From an uncultured Pelagibacteraceae bacterium (GTDB taxonomy: Bacteria; Pseudomonadota; Alphaproteobacteria; Pelagibacterales; Pelagibacteraceae), in the NCBI GenBank assembly GCA_902593445.1, contig CACJIJ010000005.1, forward strand, positions 1 through 51,558: a stretch of DNA of 51,558 nt, written 5' to 3'. Shown in pieces: positions 33,425 to 42,047 of the stretch. The notes under the pieces are model-generated. The model did not search any database, had not been told where the DNA came from, and worked only from the letters and a program-made list of their open reading frames with translations. A program made the position numbers and the translations under genes. Position 1 is the first letter of the stretch. Each line of letters starts with the position of its first letter.

Positions 33425-33440
33425 TAGTTTATATAAACTA
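33425..33440. promoter_or_regulatory. 16-bp perfect palindrome upstream of proteorhodopsin
   Basis: TAGTTTATATAAACTA is a perfect 16-base palindrome 30 bases upstream of the proteorhodopsin ATG, in the divergent gap with the acyl-CoA ligase. It includes TATATA-like -10 sequence, so it may be part of the promoter, an operator, or both. AT-rich palindromes arise easily by chance in this DNA, so confidence is limited. Confidence 0.4.
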
Positions 33441-33602
33441 GACTTAAGTTTCCCTAAGCCAATGACGCGGTTAATAGCAAATTAAATTAGATAAATGAAG
33501 ACTTAATTGCGACTAATTCTCATTGATTTTACTTAATTTTTAAAATTAAATACAATTTATAAGTTAAAAATCAAAAAAAATAAGGAAATCGAATCAAATT
33601 TT

Positions 33603-35504
33603 ATGCAAAAAAAATTTCAAGAGATTTATGAGAATTCTATAAAAAATCCTGAAAAATTTTGGCAAGAAGCCTCTGAAGATATATTTTGGTTTAAAAAACC
33701 AGACAAAATTTTAAATAAATCTAACCCACCTTTCTATAAATGGTTCGAAGATGGTGTCACAAACACCTGTTATAACGCTTTAGACATCCATATTGACCAA
33801 GGTAAAGGTAAAAAAACAGCCTTAATCTACGATAGTCCAATTACAGGGAATAAAAGTCAGTTCACTTATGAGGAATTAAGGTCAAAGGTGTCTAAGTTTG
33901 CAGGAGCATTGAAAGCCCAGGGCGCAAATAAAGGTGATCGGGTGATCATTTACATGCCAATGATCCCTGAAGCAGTGGTTGCTATGCTAGCTTGTGCTAG
34001 AATTGGTGCAATTCACTCTGTTGTATTTGGAGGATTTGCCTCAAATGAACTTGCAAGCAGAATTGATGACAGTAAAGCAAAGTTATTAGTAACTGCTTCG
34101 TGCGGTTTTGAGCCAGGAAGAACAGTTGAGTATAAACCCCTCGTAGATGAGGCTATAAAAATAGCCAATCACAAAATTGAAAAGATGATTTTATTCCAAC
34201 GACCTGGTCACGAGGTTAAATTAAATGCTACTACAGAGATCAGTTGGGAAGAAGTTATATCTAATGCTAAAGATGCTGACTGTGTTGAGATGAATTCAAA
34301 TGAGTTTGCTTATATTCTATATACATCTGGTACAACTGGAACTCCAAAAGGTATTGTAAGGGACATTGGAGGTCACATTGTTGCTCTTAAGTGGACTATG
34401 AAAAATATCTACAACATTGATACAGATGACATTTGGTGGTCTGCAAGTGACATTGGCTGGATTGTTGGTCACTCTTATATTGTCTACGCTCCATTATTTA
34501 AAGGATGCGCTACAGTTTTGTTCGAAGGTAAGCCAGTTGGGACACCGGACGCTGGCGCATTTTGGAAAATAATCTCTGATTATAAAGTAAAATCTCTTTT
34601 TACAGCTCCAACAGCTTTTAGAGCTATTAAGAAAGAAGATCCTGAGGGTAAATTTTTCTCAAAATATGATTTAAGCAGTTTTGAAAGCTTATTTCTTGCT
34701 GGTGAAAGAGCTGACCCAGATACAATTAAATGGGCAGAAAATTTACTCAAAATTCCAGTAATTGATCATTGGTGGCAAACTGAGACTAGCTGGGCAATTA
34801 GCTCAAATTGTACTGGTATAGAAATGATGGAAACAAAATATGGTTCTGCATGTAAGGCTGTACCTGGGTATGATGTAAAAATCATTAAGCCAGATCAATC
34901 TTTAGCAAAACCAAATGAAATGGGAGATATTGTTGTAAAACTACCTTTGCCTCCAGGAACCTTCCCAACATTATGGAATGCAGATCAAAGATATAAAGAA
35001 AACTATATGTCTAATTATGAAGGATATTACCAAACGTATGATGCGGGTCACATCGATGATGATGGTTATATATGGATAATGTCTAGAACTGATGACATAA
35101 TTAATGTAGCAGGCCATAGATTATCTACAGGTGCTATCGAAGAAGTTTTGTCAGAACATCAATCTGTTGCGGAATGTGCAGTGCTTGGAATTGCAGATAA
35201 ATTAAAAGGTCAATTACCTATTGGATTAGTAGTTCTAAAATCTGGTGTGGATAAAGATAATGAAACTATTTCAAAGGAATGTGTTCAGATGGTCAGAGAT
35301 AAAATAGGCCCAGTTGCTGCATTTAAAGTTGTAATTGTCATTAAAAGATTACCAAAAACAAGATCGGGTAAAATTTTAAGAGGAACAATAAGAAAAATTG
35401 CAGATGGTGTTGAATACAAAATACCACCAACAATTGATGATCCTGCAATTTTAACAGAAATAAAAGAGGATTTAATTAAACATAAAATTTTAAACGATGG
35501 TTAA
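33603..35504 (+). CDS. prpE: propionyl-CoA synthetase-like acyl-CoA ligase (PrpE type)
   Basis: A 633-residue AMP-forming acyl-CoA synthetase. YILYTSGTTGTPKGIVRD is the phosphate-binding loop, YDAGHIDDDGYIWIMSRTDDIINVAGHR is the hinge and A8 region, and KTRSGKILR holds the C-terminal catalytic lysine. The N-terminus (FWQEASEDIFWFKKPDKIL) and AVPGYDVKII match PrpE better than acetyl-CoA synthetase. It activates propionate (or acetate) to the CoA ester with ATP. It is divergent from proteorhodopsin and overlaps the small SMR gene. A link to light energy is not shown. Confidence 0.9.
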   Translation: MQKKFQEIYENSIKNPEKFWQEASEDIFWFKKPDKILNKSNPPFYKWFEDGVTNTCYNALDIHIDQGKGKKTALIYDSPITGNKSQFTYEELRSKVSKFAGALKAQGANKGDRVIIYMPMIPEAVVAMLACARIGAIHSVVFGGFASNELASRIDDSKAKLLVTASCGFEPGRTVEYKPLVDEAIKIANHKIEKMILFQRPGHEVKLNATTEISWEEVISNAKDADCVEMNSNEFAYILYTSGTTGTPKGIVRDIGGHIVALKWTMKNIYNIDTDDIWWSASDIGWIVGHSYIVYAPLFKGCATVLFEGKPVGTPDAGAFWKIISDYKVKSLFTAPTAFRAIKKEDPEGKFFSKYDLSSFESLFLAGERADPDTIKWAENLLKIPVIDHWWQTETSWAISSNCTGIEMMETKYGSACKAVPGYDVKIIKPDQSLAKPNEMGDIVVKLPLPPGTFPTLWNADQRYKENYMSNYEGYYQTYDAGHIDDDGYIWIMSRTDDIINVAGHRLSTGAIEEVLSEHQSVAECAVLGIADKLKGQLPIGLVVLKSGVDKDNETISKECVQMVRDKIGPVAAFKVVIVIKRLPKTRSGKILRGTIRKIADGVEYKIPPTIDDPAILTEIKEDLIKHKILNDG

Positions 35505-35829
35505 AACATATTTATTTCTTGCAGGTGCAGTGTTTTTTGAGGTTGCTGGTACAATGTTATTACCTGTAACTCAAAATTTTACAAAACTAATCCCAACAGC
35601 TGCTCTAGCATTCTTTTATCTTTGTGCATTCTATCTTTTAACTTTTGTAGCAGACAAGATTCCTATCGCTATTATGTATGCAACATGGAGCGGTCTTGGA
35701 ATTTTTACTATAGCAATCCTTGGATATATATTTTTTAAACAAACTTTGGCTTGGCAAGCAATAATGGGACTATTCTTAATAGTGATAGGTATAATTTTAG
35801 TAAATAGTTTTACTGGAAAGCTTAGCTAA
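35497..35829 (+). CDS. SMR-family small multidrug/metabolite transporter
   Basis: A 110-residue four-helix membrane protein. The essential glutamate is in the first helix (FFEVAGTMLLP), and later helices hold PIAIMYATWSGLGIFTIAILGYIFF, matching the EmrE/Qac/SugE family. These act as proton-coupled dimers exporting cations or guanidinium compounds. Whether it transports quaternary amines or guanidine is not known. It overlaps the prpE-like stop by 8 bases and the dihydroorotase stop by 8 bases from the other side. Confidence 0.88.
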   Translation: MVKTYLFLAGAVFFEVAGTMLLPVTQNFTKLIPTAALAFFYLCAFYLLTFVADKIPIAIMYATWSGLGIFTIAILGYIFFKQTLAWQAIMGLFLIVIGIILVNSFTGKLS

Positions 35830-37129
35830 ACTGTAAAGGGGTTCCATCAGGATCACCTAAAATTTTTCCATCCTGCATTTTAATTTTTCCGGCAATTATT
35901 GTGTGTGTTGGTGTTCCCTTAAATTTAAATCCATTAAATGGTGACCATTTACATTTACTTTCTATATTTTCATTTTTAATTTCGATTGTTTTGTTCATAT
36001 CAACGATTGTAAAGTCTGCATCATAACCTTCTTTAATAAATCCTTTGTTTTTTATTCCAAAGATTTTCACGGGATTTTCACAAACAAAGTTCATCAATTG
36101 GTTAAGAGATAATTTTCCATCATTAATGTGATTTAACATTACAGGCATTAAAGTTTGAACTCCTGGCATCCCTGAAGGAGTATTTGGATATACCTTATCC
36201 TTATTTTCTTTTAAATGAGGGGCGTGATCTGACCCGATAGTATCATTGAAGTTATTTCTCACTCCATACCACAATCTATCATAATGAGATTTGTCTCTTA
36301 ATGGTGGGTTCATCTGGGCATAAGTCCCAAGCTTGTCATAACAATCTGGAGCATAGAGAGTTAAATGCTGAGGAGTAATCTCAAATGTAATGTTTCCTTT
36401 GTGTTGAGATAGAAAATCAATTTCTTCTTTTGTTGTAATATGAAGTACATGAGCTTTTTTGTTGTGCTTTTCTGCTATTCGAACAATTCTTCTGGTAGAT
36501 GCTATTGCACATTCTGCACTCCTCCACACAGGATGAGTATGCACATCTCCTTTTTTAATCAATTTCTTATTAACTTTTAAAATTGCCTCATCTTCAGAAT
36601 GGACTGCTACGACTTTTGAGGCGTTTTGAAAAACCTTATCTATATCCTCCTCTTCAGCAACTAATAAATTACCAGTTGATGACCCTGCAAAAAGTTTAAT
36701 TCCACAACAACCTTCTAAACCTTCTAAACTTGCTAAATCATCTGCATTGTCTGCTGTTGCTCCAAAATAAAAAGCATAATTGGAATACATTCTATTTTTA
36801 GCGAGATCTAGTTTTCTTTGAAACTCTTTCATATTTGAAGTTGGCGGATTAGTATTTGGCATTTCAAATACACTTGTAATACCTCCTGCTATTGCTGCTC
36901 TACTGCCTGAGTGAAGATCCTCTGTATCTGTTGATCCAGGTTCTCTAAAATGTGTTTGGGTATCTATACAACCAGGTAATACTGTATGCCCTTCCGCATT
37001 AATTGTCTCTTTTGCTTCTTCTGAAATTTGTCCAATCTGTTGTATTTTTCCATCTTTTATAGCAACATCAACATCTTTTAACTCACCATCGATGTAACAT
37101 TGTCCGTTTTTAATTATAAGATCTAACAT
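35822..37129 (-). CDS. dihydroorotase-type amidohydrolase
   Basis: A 435-residue amidohydrolase of the PyrC/AllB class I group. The carbamylated lysine is in GCCGIKLFAGSS, the metal histidines in VAVHSEDE and KAHVLHITTKE, and the catalytic Asp in IGSDHAPHLKE. The first motif reads DTQTHFREPG, with Gln58 in place of the first histidine of the usual H-x-H and only His60 retained. This variant also occurs in other alphaproteobacterial dihydroorotase-annotated proteins and may change the metal site. Probable role: closing carbamoyl aspartate to dihydroorotate in pyrimidine synthesis. A hydantoinase or allantoinase role is a weaker alternative. It ends overlapping the SMR gene. Confidence 0.85.
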   Translation of the reverse strand: MLDLIIKNGQCYIDGELKDVDVAIKDGKIQQIGQISEEAKETINAEGHTVLPGCIDTQTHFREPGSTDTEDLHSGSRAAIAGGITSVFEMPNTNPPTSNMKEFQRKLDLAKNRMYSNYAFYFGATADNADDLASLEGLEGCCGIKLFAGSSTGNLLVAEEEDIDKVFQNASKVVAVHSEDEAILKVNKKLIKKGDVHTHPVWRSAECAIASTRRIVRIAEKHNKKAHVLHITTKEEIDFLSQHKGNITFEITPQHLTLYAPDCYDKLGTYAQMNPPLRDKSHYDRLWYGVRNNFNDTIGSDHAPHLKENKDKVYPNTPSGMPGVQTLMPVMLNHINDGKLSLNQLMNFVCENPVKIFGIKNKGFIKEGYDADFTIVDMNKTIEIKNENIESKCKWSPFNGFKFKGTPTHTIIAGKIKMQDGKILGDPDGTPLQFS

Positions 37130-37172
37130 TTTGAGAAATTGTTATTATATTACATTCTATAATTAATCAATT

Positions 37173-38063
37173 ATGAATATTAAAAACGTTTACATTTTAG
37201 ATGACAGAGCAATTCTTTATATTAGCGGAGAAGATTCAAAAGAGTTTCTTCAAAATCTTATAAGTAACGACATAAACAAAGTAAGCGATGTAAATAGTTC
37301 TTTTAGTTCCTTGCTTACACCTCAAGGTAAATTTTTATATGAATTTATAATTGTAAAACATAAGTCTGGATATATTTTGGATTGTGAAAAACCTCAGGCA
37401 GAGGAGTTATTCAAGCAATTATCCCTATATAAGCTAAGATCAAAAGTTGAAATTCTAAATTTAAGTAATGAATTTGTTGTAGCAGCATTTTCTCATGAGA
37501 AATTCTTAACTTTTGATGAAGCAAAAGATCAACCTGGATACACAATTAAATATAGAGAAGATCCAATATTTTTAGATCCAAGAAATAAGGATTTAGGTGC
37601 GAGATTAATAATTAATTTAGAAAAACTTTATTTATCTTTAAAAAAACTAGATCTTCATGATGCTAATCTTAAAGAATATTATTCATTAAGTCATAGTCTT
37701 GGAATAGTTCCAAAAGATTTAAATAAATTAAAAGACAAATTGTTTGGTATTGAATGTAATTTTGAAGAATTAAACGGAATTGATTTCAAAAAAGGTTGTT
37801 ATGTTGGTCAAGAAAATACAGCACGAATTAAATTAAAGAACAAACTTTCAAAAAGATTGTTTCCAATTAATCTAATTAATGGAAAACTACACGAAGGTGA
37901 AAGTATTTATAATAATAAAATTGAAATAGGTAAGGTTTTGATTGATAGCGACTACCCTTTTGCTTTAATTAAATACTTAAACGAAAACTTTGATGAAAAA
38001 GCAAATTTTAAAACAAAAGAAGCTTCAATAAATATCAATAAACCTGATTGGATAAAAAACTAA
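37173..38063 (+). CDS. ygfZ: YgfZ/GcvT-fold tRNA modification and Fe-S repair protein
   Basis: A 296-residue folate-binding protein of the YgfZ/CAF17 family. The diagnostic motif KKGCYVGQENTAR (K-G-C-Y-x-G-Q-E) lies near residues 206-218, in a GcvT-like fold beginning with AILYISGEDSKEFLQNLISND. The family supports Fe-S enzymes such as MiaB with tetrahydrofolate. It is divergent from dihydroorotase. The length is typical. The functional call comes from the motif. Confidence 0.92.
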   Translation: MNIKNVYILDDRAILYISGEDSKEFLQNLISNDINKVSDVNSSFSSLLTPQGKFLYEFIIVKHKSGYILDCEKPQAEELFKQLSLYKLRSKVEILNLSNEFVVAAFSHEKFLTFDEAKDQPGYTIKYREDPIFLDPRNKDLGARLIINLEKLYLSLKKLDLHDANLKEYYSLSHSLGIVPKDLNKLKDKLFGIECNFEELNGIDFKKGCYVGQENTARIKLKNKLSKRLFPINLINGKLHEGESIYNNKIEIGKVLIDSDYPFALIKYLNENFDEKANFKTKEASININKPDWIKN

Positions 38064-38106
38064 TTTTCTTATTTAAATAAGTAAACAATAATTAAAATTA
38101 TAAAGA

Positions 38107-38229
38107 CTATAATAATCTAAATACTGAGATTTTAAAAAATTGCTTTAATTTAGAATTTGACTGTAAAAAACTTGGACGAACTAAAAGCAAAACCCATACC
38201 ATAAATATTACTGAAAGTAATTTATCCAT
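38107..38229 (-). CDS. small hypothetical membrane peptide (40 aa)
   Basis: A 40-codon minus-strand ORF beginning MDKLLSVIFMVWVLLLVRPS, one hydrophobic helix, followed by a basic tail. AGGAG lies 6 bases before its ATG, a much better ribosome site than chance suggests. It lies just downstream of the tRNA-Leu gene in the same direction and could share its transcript. No homologous family is known to me. Coding is likely but unproven. Confidence 0.4.
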   Translation of the reverse strand: MDKLLSVIFMVWVLLLVRPSFLQSNSKLKQFFKISVFRLL

Positions 38230-38255
38230 CAAAAACTCCTATATAAAATTCATTT

Positions 38256-38341
38256 TGGTGCGGTCGGAGAGACTCGAACTCTCATGGACTAAGTCCACAC
38301 GGCCCTCAACCGTGCCTGTCTACCAATTTCAGCACGACCGC
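38256..38341 (-). tRNA. tRNA-Leu (anticodon GAG)
   Basis: The minus-strand sequence folds as a class II tRNA: acceptor GCGGTCG...CGACCGC, D arm with TGGTAGAC, anticodon stem CACGG...CCGTG with loop TTGAGGG (anticodon GAG), a long variable arm, T arm GTTCGAGTC, discriminator A and an encoded CCA (38256-38258). It reads CUC/CUU leucine codons. It is preceded by a sigma-70-like promoter and separated from nadA on the other strand. Confidence 0.96.
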
Positions 38342-38351
38342 GATATGTCCC

Positions 38352-38380
38352 ATAATAAATGAATGACAATTATGATTCAA
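38352..38380 (-). promoter_or_regulatory. promoter of tRNA-Leu
   Basis: On the minus strand, TTGAAT (38375-38380) and TATTAT (38352-38357) are separated by 17 bases and end 10 bases before the tRNA 5' end. Spacing and position fit a sigma-70 promoter for the tRNA. The nadA start codon lies 17 bases beyond on the other strand. Confidence 0.65.
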
Positions 38381-38396
38381 ATTGGTAAAAATCCTC

Positions 38397-39386
38397 ATGG
38401 AATTTACACAAGAAGTACGTAAAGCGACAGATCCTATTTATCAAAAAATTTCTAAGGTAATGCCTGAAATTGAATGGTCGGTACATGCTCCGTATATTCA
38501 TAAAATCAATAAATTAAAAAAAGAAAAGAATGCCGTAATTCTTGCTCACAACTATCAAACACCAGAAATTTATCATGGTGTAGCAGATTTTTCTGCAGAT
38601 TCTTTAGCATTAGCAGTTGAAGCCTCAAAAACTTCAGCTGATATTATTTTAATGGCTGGAGTACATTTTATGGCTGAGACTGCAAAATTAATGAGCCCGG
38701 ATAAAAAAGTTATTCTACCTGATATGAATGCCGGGTGTTCTTTATCATCCTCAATTACTGGTAAAGATGTGAGATTATTAAAAGAGAAATACCCAGGAGT
38801 ACCTGTTGTATCTTATGTAAATACTTCTGCTGAAGTAAAAGCTGAAACAGATGTTTGTTGCACATCAGCAAATGCAGTCAAAATTGTTAAATCACTTGGT
38901 GTAAAAAAAGTAATATTTTTACCTGATGATTATCTTGCAAAGTATGTTGCATCTCAGACTGATGTAGAAATTATATCTTGGAAGGGAATTTGTATTGTTC
39001 ATGATCAATTTAATAAAAAAGAAATAGAAGATATTAGAAAAAATAATCCAGGGATTAAAATTATAGCACACCCAGAGTGCCCACCTGATGTAATTGAAGC
39101 AAGTGATTTTGCTGGGTCAACATCTGGAATGATAAAATATGTAAAAGATAATCAACCAAAAAAAGTAATGATGGTTACTGAGTGTTCGATGAGTGACAAT
39201 ATTCAAATAGAAAATCCAAATGTAGACTTTGTTAAACCATGTAATATGTGTCCCCATATGAAGAAAATTACACTTCCGAAAATATTAGATTGTTTGGAAA
39301 ATGAGACTGGTGAAATTATTATGGACAAAGAAACAATTGAGAAAGCTAGAATATCTGTAGAGAGAATGGCAGCTATTGGCAGATAA
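38397..39386 (+). CDS. nadA: quinolinate synthase A
   Basis: A 329-residue quinolinate synthase, which joins iminoaspartate and dihydroxyacetone phosphate to make quinolinate for NAD. The frame opens at a TTG at 38382, but the ATG at 38397 gives the usual N-terminus and is chosen. ILAHNYQTPEIYHGVADFSADS is the first domain core. [4Fe-4S] ligands fit TDVCCTSANAV, HPECPPDV and VKPCNMCPHMKK. It precedes nadC by four bases, the common nadA-nadC order. nadB (aspartate oxidase) is not in this window. Confidence 0.96.
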   Translation: MEFTQEVRKATDPIYQKISKVMPEIEWSVHAPYIHKINKLKKEKNAVILAHNYQTPEIYHGVADFSADSLALAVEASKTSADIILMAGVHFMAETAKLMSPDKKVILPDMNAGCSLSSSITGKDVRLLKEKYPGVPVVSYVNTSAEVKAETDVCCTSANAVKIVKSLGVKKVIFLPDDYLAKYVASQTDVEIISWKGICIVHDQFNKKEIEDIRKNNPGIKIIAHPECPPDVIEASDFAGSTSGMIKYVKDNQPKKVMMVTECSMSDNIQIENPNVDFVKPCNMCPHMKKITLPKILDCLENETGEIIMDKETIEKARISVERMAAIGR

Positions 39387-39390
39387 ATAA

Positions 39391-40224
39391 GTGTCAAAAA
39401 TAAAACTTAGCAAAGAATTTATCAAAAGCACTGTTAAGCTAGCATTGAATGAAGATCTTTACCCTTCAGGAGATATTACTTCAAGTTTAATTAATAAAGA
39501 TAATATTGTTACTGTTAAATTAATTTCAAATCAAAAAGCAATTGTTGGGGGATTGTTGTTTGCAAAAGAAGCATTTTCGTTAATTGATAATAAAATAAAA
39601 TTTATTGTTAAGAAAAAAGATGGTGCAGGAGTAAAAAAAGGTTCTTTAGTTGCTCTAATTAAAGGAAAAGCAAAAAATATTTTAATTGCAGAAAGGGTTG
39701 CTTTAAATTTTTTATCTCACATTTCTGGAATAGCAACTAAAACAAATGAATTTGTTAAATTAGCTGGTAAAAAAACTAAAATTTGTTGCACAAGAAAAAC
39801 AATTCCAAATTTAAGAGTTATCCAAAAATATGCTGTTAAATTAGGAGGAGGTACAAATCATAGATTTAATTTAAGTGATGAGTATTTAATTAAAGATAAC
39901 CACATCGCGAGTTCAGATTTAAAGAGTATATTATTAAAAGCCATTAAAAATAAAAAAGGAAAAAAAATTACAGTTGAGGTTGATACAATCGAACAACTTA
40001 AATCAATTTTAGGTCTAAAATTTAATACTGTTCTGCTTGACAACATGAATTTAAAAAATTTAAGAGAAAGTGTTAAAATAGTTAAAAAACTTTATGAAAC
40101 TGAAGCTTCTGGAAATGTTAGTTTAAAAACTGTTAAAGCTATTGCATCTACCGGAGTTAATAGAATTTCTGTTGGCAGTATTACACATAGCGCTCCTGGT
40201 GTTGACTTTAAGTTAGAAATCTAA
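39391..40224 (+). CDS. nadC: quinolinate phosphoribosyltransferase
   Basis: A 277-residue enzyme that converts quinolinate and PRPP to nicotinate mononucleotide, the next step after nadA. The active-site block CTRKTIPNLRVIQKYAVKLG is followed by GGTNHRFNLSDEYLIKDNH, and the barrel ends with SVGSITHSAPGVDFKLEI. The start is a GTG four bases after the nadA stop, so the two are one operon. Length is standard for NadC. The end overlaps the convergent MazG-like gene by four bases. Confidence 0.96.
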   Translation: MSKIKLSKEFIKSTVKLALNEDLYPSGDITSSLINKDNIVTVKLISNQKAIVGGLLFAKEAFSLIDNKIKFIVKKKDGAGVKKGSLVALIKGKAKNILIAERVALNFLSHISGIATKTNEFVKLAGKKTKICCTRKTIPNLRVIQKYAVKLGGGTNHRFNLSDEYLIKDNHIASSDLKSILLKAIKNKKGKKITVEVDTIEQLKSILGLKFNTVLLDNMNLKNLRESVKIVKKLYETEASGNVSLKTVKAIASTGVNRISVGSITHSAPGVDFKLEI

Positions 40225-40592
40225 TTTACGAATTTAGAAAGATTAGGTTTAAAATAGTTTGGACCTTTCATGACTTTTCCAGAGTCATTGTAAATAGGTT
40301 TACCATTTTCGTCTAACTTACTCATGTTTGAATTTTGGACTTCATCAAAACATTTATCTAGATCAATTCCAAATGCATGTCCTGCTCCATAAGTAACATA
40401 TAATATATCTGTTAGCGCATCAGCTACTTCTAATAAATCCTTGTTATTGATTGCTTCTGTAAGCTCTTCTAGTTCCTCTTTAATTAGATCTAACCTTAAT
40501 TTATTTATTTTATCACTACTGAATGAAGGTTTAGTTTTAACCTCCTGACCAAAAGTTTTCATGAAAGTGCCTACTTTGCTAAAATTCGACAT
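40221..40592 (-). CDS. MazG/PRA-PH-like nucleotide pyrophosphohydrolase
   Basis: A 123-residue all-alpha NTP pyrophosphatase-like protein. The metal motif appears as KEELEELTEAI followed by EVADALTDILYVTYGAGHAFG, i.e. Glu-Glu-x-x-Glu and Glu-x-x-Asp. It resembles the phosphoribosyl-ATP pyrophosphohydrolase-like group found in many bacteria and phages. It may clean up non-canonical or damaged nucleotides. The family has many substrates, so no specific one is assigned. It is convergent with nadC and divergent from fumC. Confidence 0.85.
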   Translation of the reverse strand: MSNFSKVGTFMKTFGQEVKTKPSFSSDKINKLRLDLIKEELEELTEAINNKDLLEVADALTDILYVTYGAGHAFGIDLDKCFDEVQNSNMSKLDENGKPIYNDSGKVMKGPNYFKPNLSKFVN

Positions 40593-40658
40593 AATGCTCC
40601 TGTATGTTTTTAAAAATTTATTGTATGTTAATAATTATTTGTTACTTAAAATTTATCA

Positions 40659-42047
40659 ATGAAATTAAGAAAAGAATTTGACAGTATCGGAAGTATAAAT
40701 GTCCCAAATGATAAGTATTGGGGCGCATCTACTCAAAGATCCAACAAATATTTTAATATAGGTAAAATTTTAGTTAATATTTCAATCATTAAATCAATTG
40801 CAATTATAAAAAGATCAGCTGCAATAGTGCATGCAAAAGACAAATTGATTGATGGTAGAATTTCTAAAGCAATAATCAAAGCATCAGATGAAGTGATTAA
40901 AGGTAAATTAGATGATAACTTTCCTTTAAAAGTTTGGCAAACAGGTTCGGGAACACAAACAAACATGAATGTAAATGAAGTTATTGCTAACAGAGCAATA
41001 GAAATTTTAGGTGGTAAAAAAGGAACCAAAAAACCTGTACATCCAAATGATCATGTAAATAAATCTCAATCTACAAACGATGTTTTTCCGACAGCGATGC
41101 ATATCTCTGTTGCAAAAGAGACTATTTCTAAAATGCTACCAAGCTTAAAAATTTTAGAAAAGGAACTAAAAAGAAAATCTAATGAATTTAAAAACATAGT
41201 TAAAATTGGAAGAACTCATTTACAAGATGCTACGCCACTTTCTCTTGGACAAGAATTCTCTGGATATCATACTCAAGTCAAAAAAAGTATTGAAAGAATA
41301 GAATATGCACTAAAAGAAATATTGTTTCTTGCGCAAGGTGGTACTGCTGTAGGCACTGGAATAAATTCAAAGAAAAATTTTGACAAAAAAATTGTTAAAG
41401 AAATTGCAAAATTTACAAAAATAAAATTTAAACCAGCTCCTAATAAATTTGCTGAACTTGCTGCTCATGATGCAATAGTAAATTTTTCTGGGACATTAAA
41501 TACTTGTGCAGTTGCTCTTATGAAAATATCTAATGATATTCGTTTCTTAGGTTCTGGTCCTAGAGCTGGATATGGAGAATTAATCTTACCTGAAAATGAG
41601 CCAGGCTCATCTATAATGCCAGGGAAAGTAAATCCAACACAATGTGAAGCTGTAACAATGGTTTGTGTAAAAGTAATTGGCAATCATAATGGTATAACTA
41701 TGGCTGGTTCTCATGGGCATTTTGAACTAAATGTTTTTAAACCTTTAATTGCTCATAACATCTTACAATCTATCGACTTGATAGCTGACAGCACAAAGAA
41801 TTTTGCTCTTTATTGCGTCAAAGGAATAAAAGCTAATAAAAAGAAAATACAAGAACATTTAGATAATTCATTAATGCTTGTTACTGCACTCGCTCCTCAT
41901 ATTGGATACGATAATGCAGCAAAAATTGCAAAAACTGCTCTTAAAAATAACACAACGTTAAAACATGAAACTTTAAAAACAGGATTAATAAAAGAAAAAG
42001 ATTACAATAAAATAGTAGATCCTAAAAAAATGATCTATCCAGCATAA
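40659..42047 (+). CDS. fumC: class II fumarase
   Basis: A 462-residue fumarate hydratase of the TCA cycle. [40 protein letters not shown] and the superfamily signature [14 protein letters not shown] are all present. [11 protein letters not shown] and the length favour FumC over aspartase. It needs no iron-sulfur cluster, which saves iron. The gene overlaps the 3' end of the convergent AsmA-like gene by 13 bases. Confidence 0.97.
   Translation: MKLRKEFDSIGSINVPNDKYWGASTQRSNKYFNIGKILVNISIIKSIAIIKRSAAIVHAKDKLIDGRISKAIIKASDEVIKGKLDDNFPLKVWQTGSGTQTNMNVNEVIANRAIEILGGKKGTKKPVHPNDHVNKSQSTNDVFPTAMHISVAKETISKMLPSLKILEKELKRKSNEFKNIVKIGRTHLQDATPLSLGQEFSGYHTQVKKSIERIEYALKEILFLAQGGTAVGTGINSKKNFDKKIVKEIAKFTKIKFKPAPNKFAELAAHDAIVNFSGTLNTCAVALMKISNDIRFLGSGPRAGYGELILPENEPGSSIMPGKVNPTQCEAVTMVCVKVIGNHNGITMAGSHGHFELNVFKPLIAHNILQSIDLIADSTKNFALYCVKGIKANKKKIQEHLDNSLMLVTALAPHIGYDNAAKIAKTALKNNTTLKHETLKTGLIKEKDYNKIVDPKKMIYPA

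Noticed and set aside
33425-33440. Proteorhodopsin palindrome as a proven light-regulator site
   Set aside because: It may be chance in AT-rich DNA; no consensus for a known photoregulator was recognised, so it is listed only as a low-confidence element.
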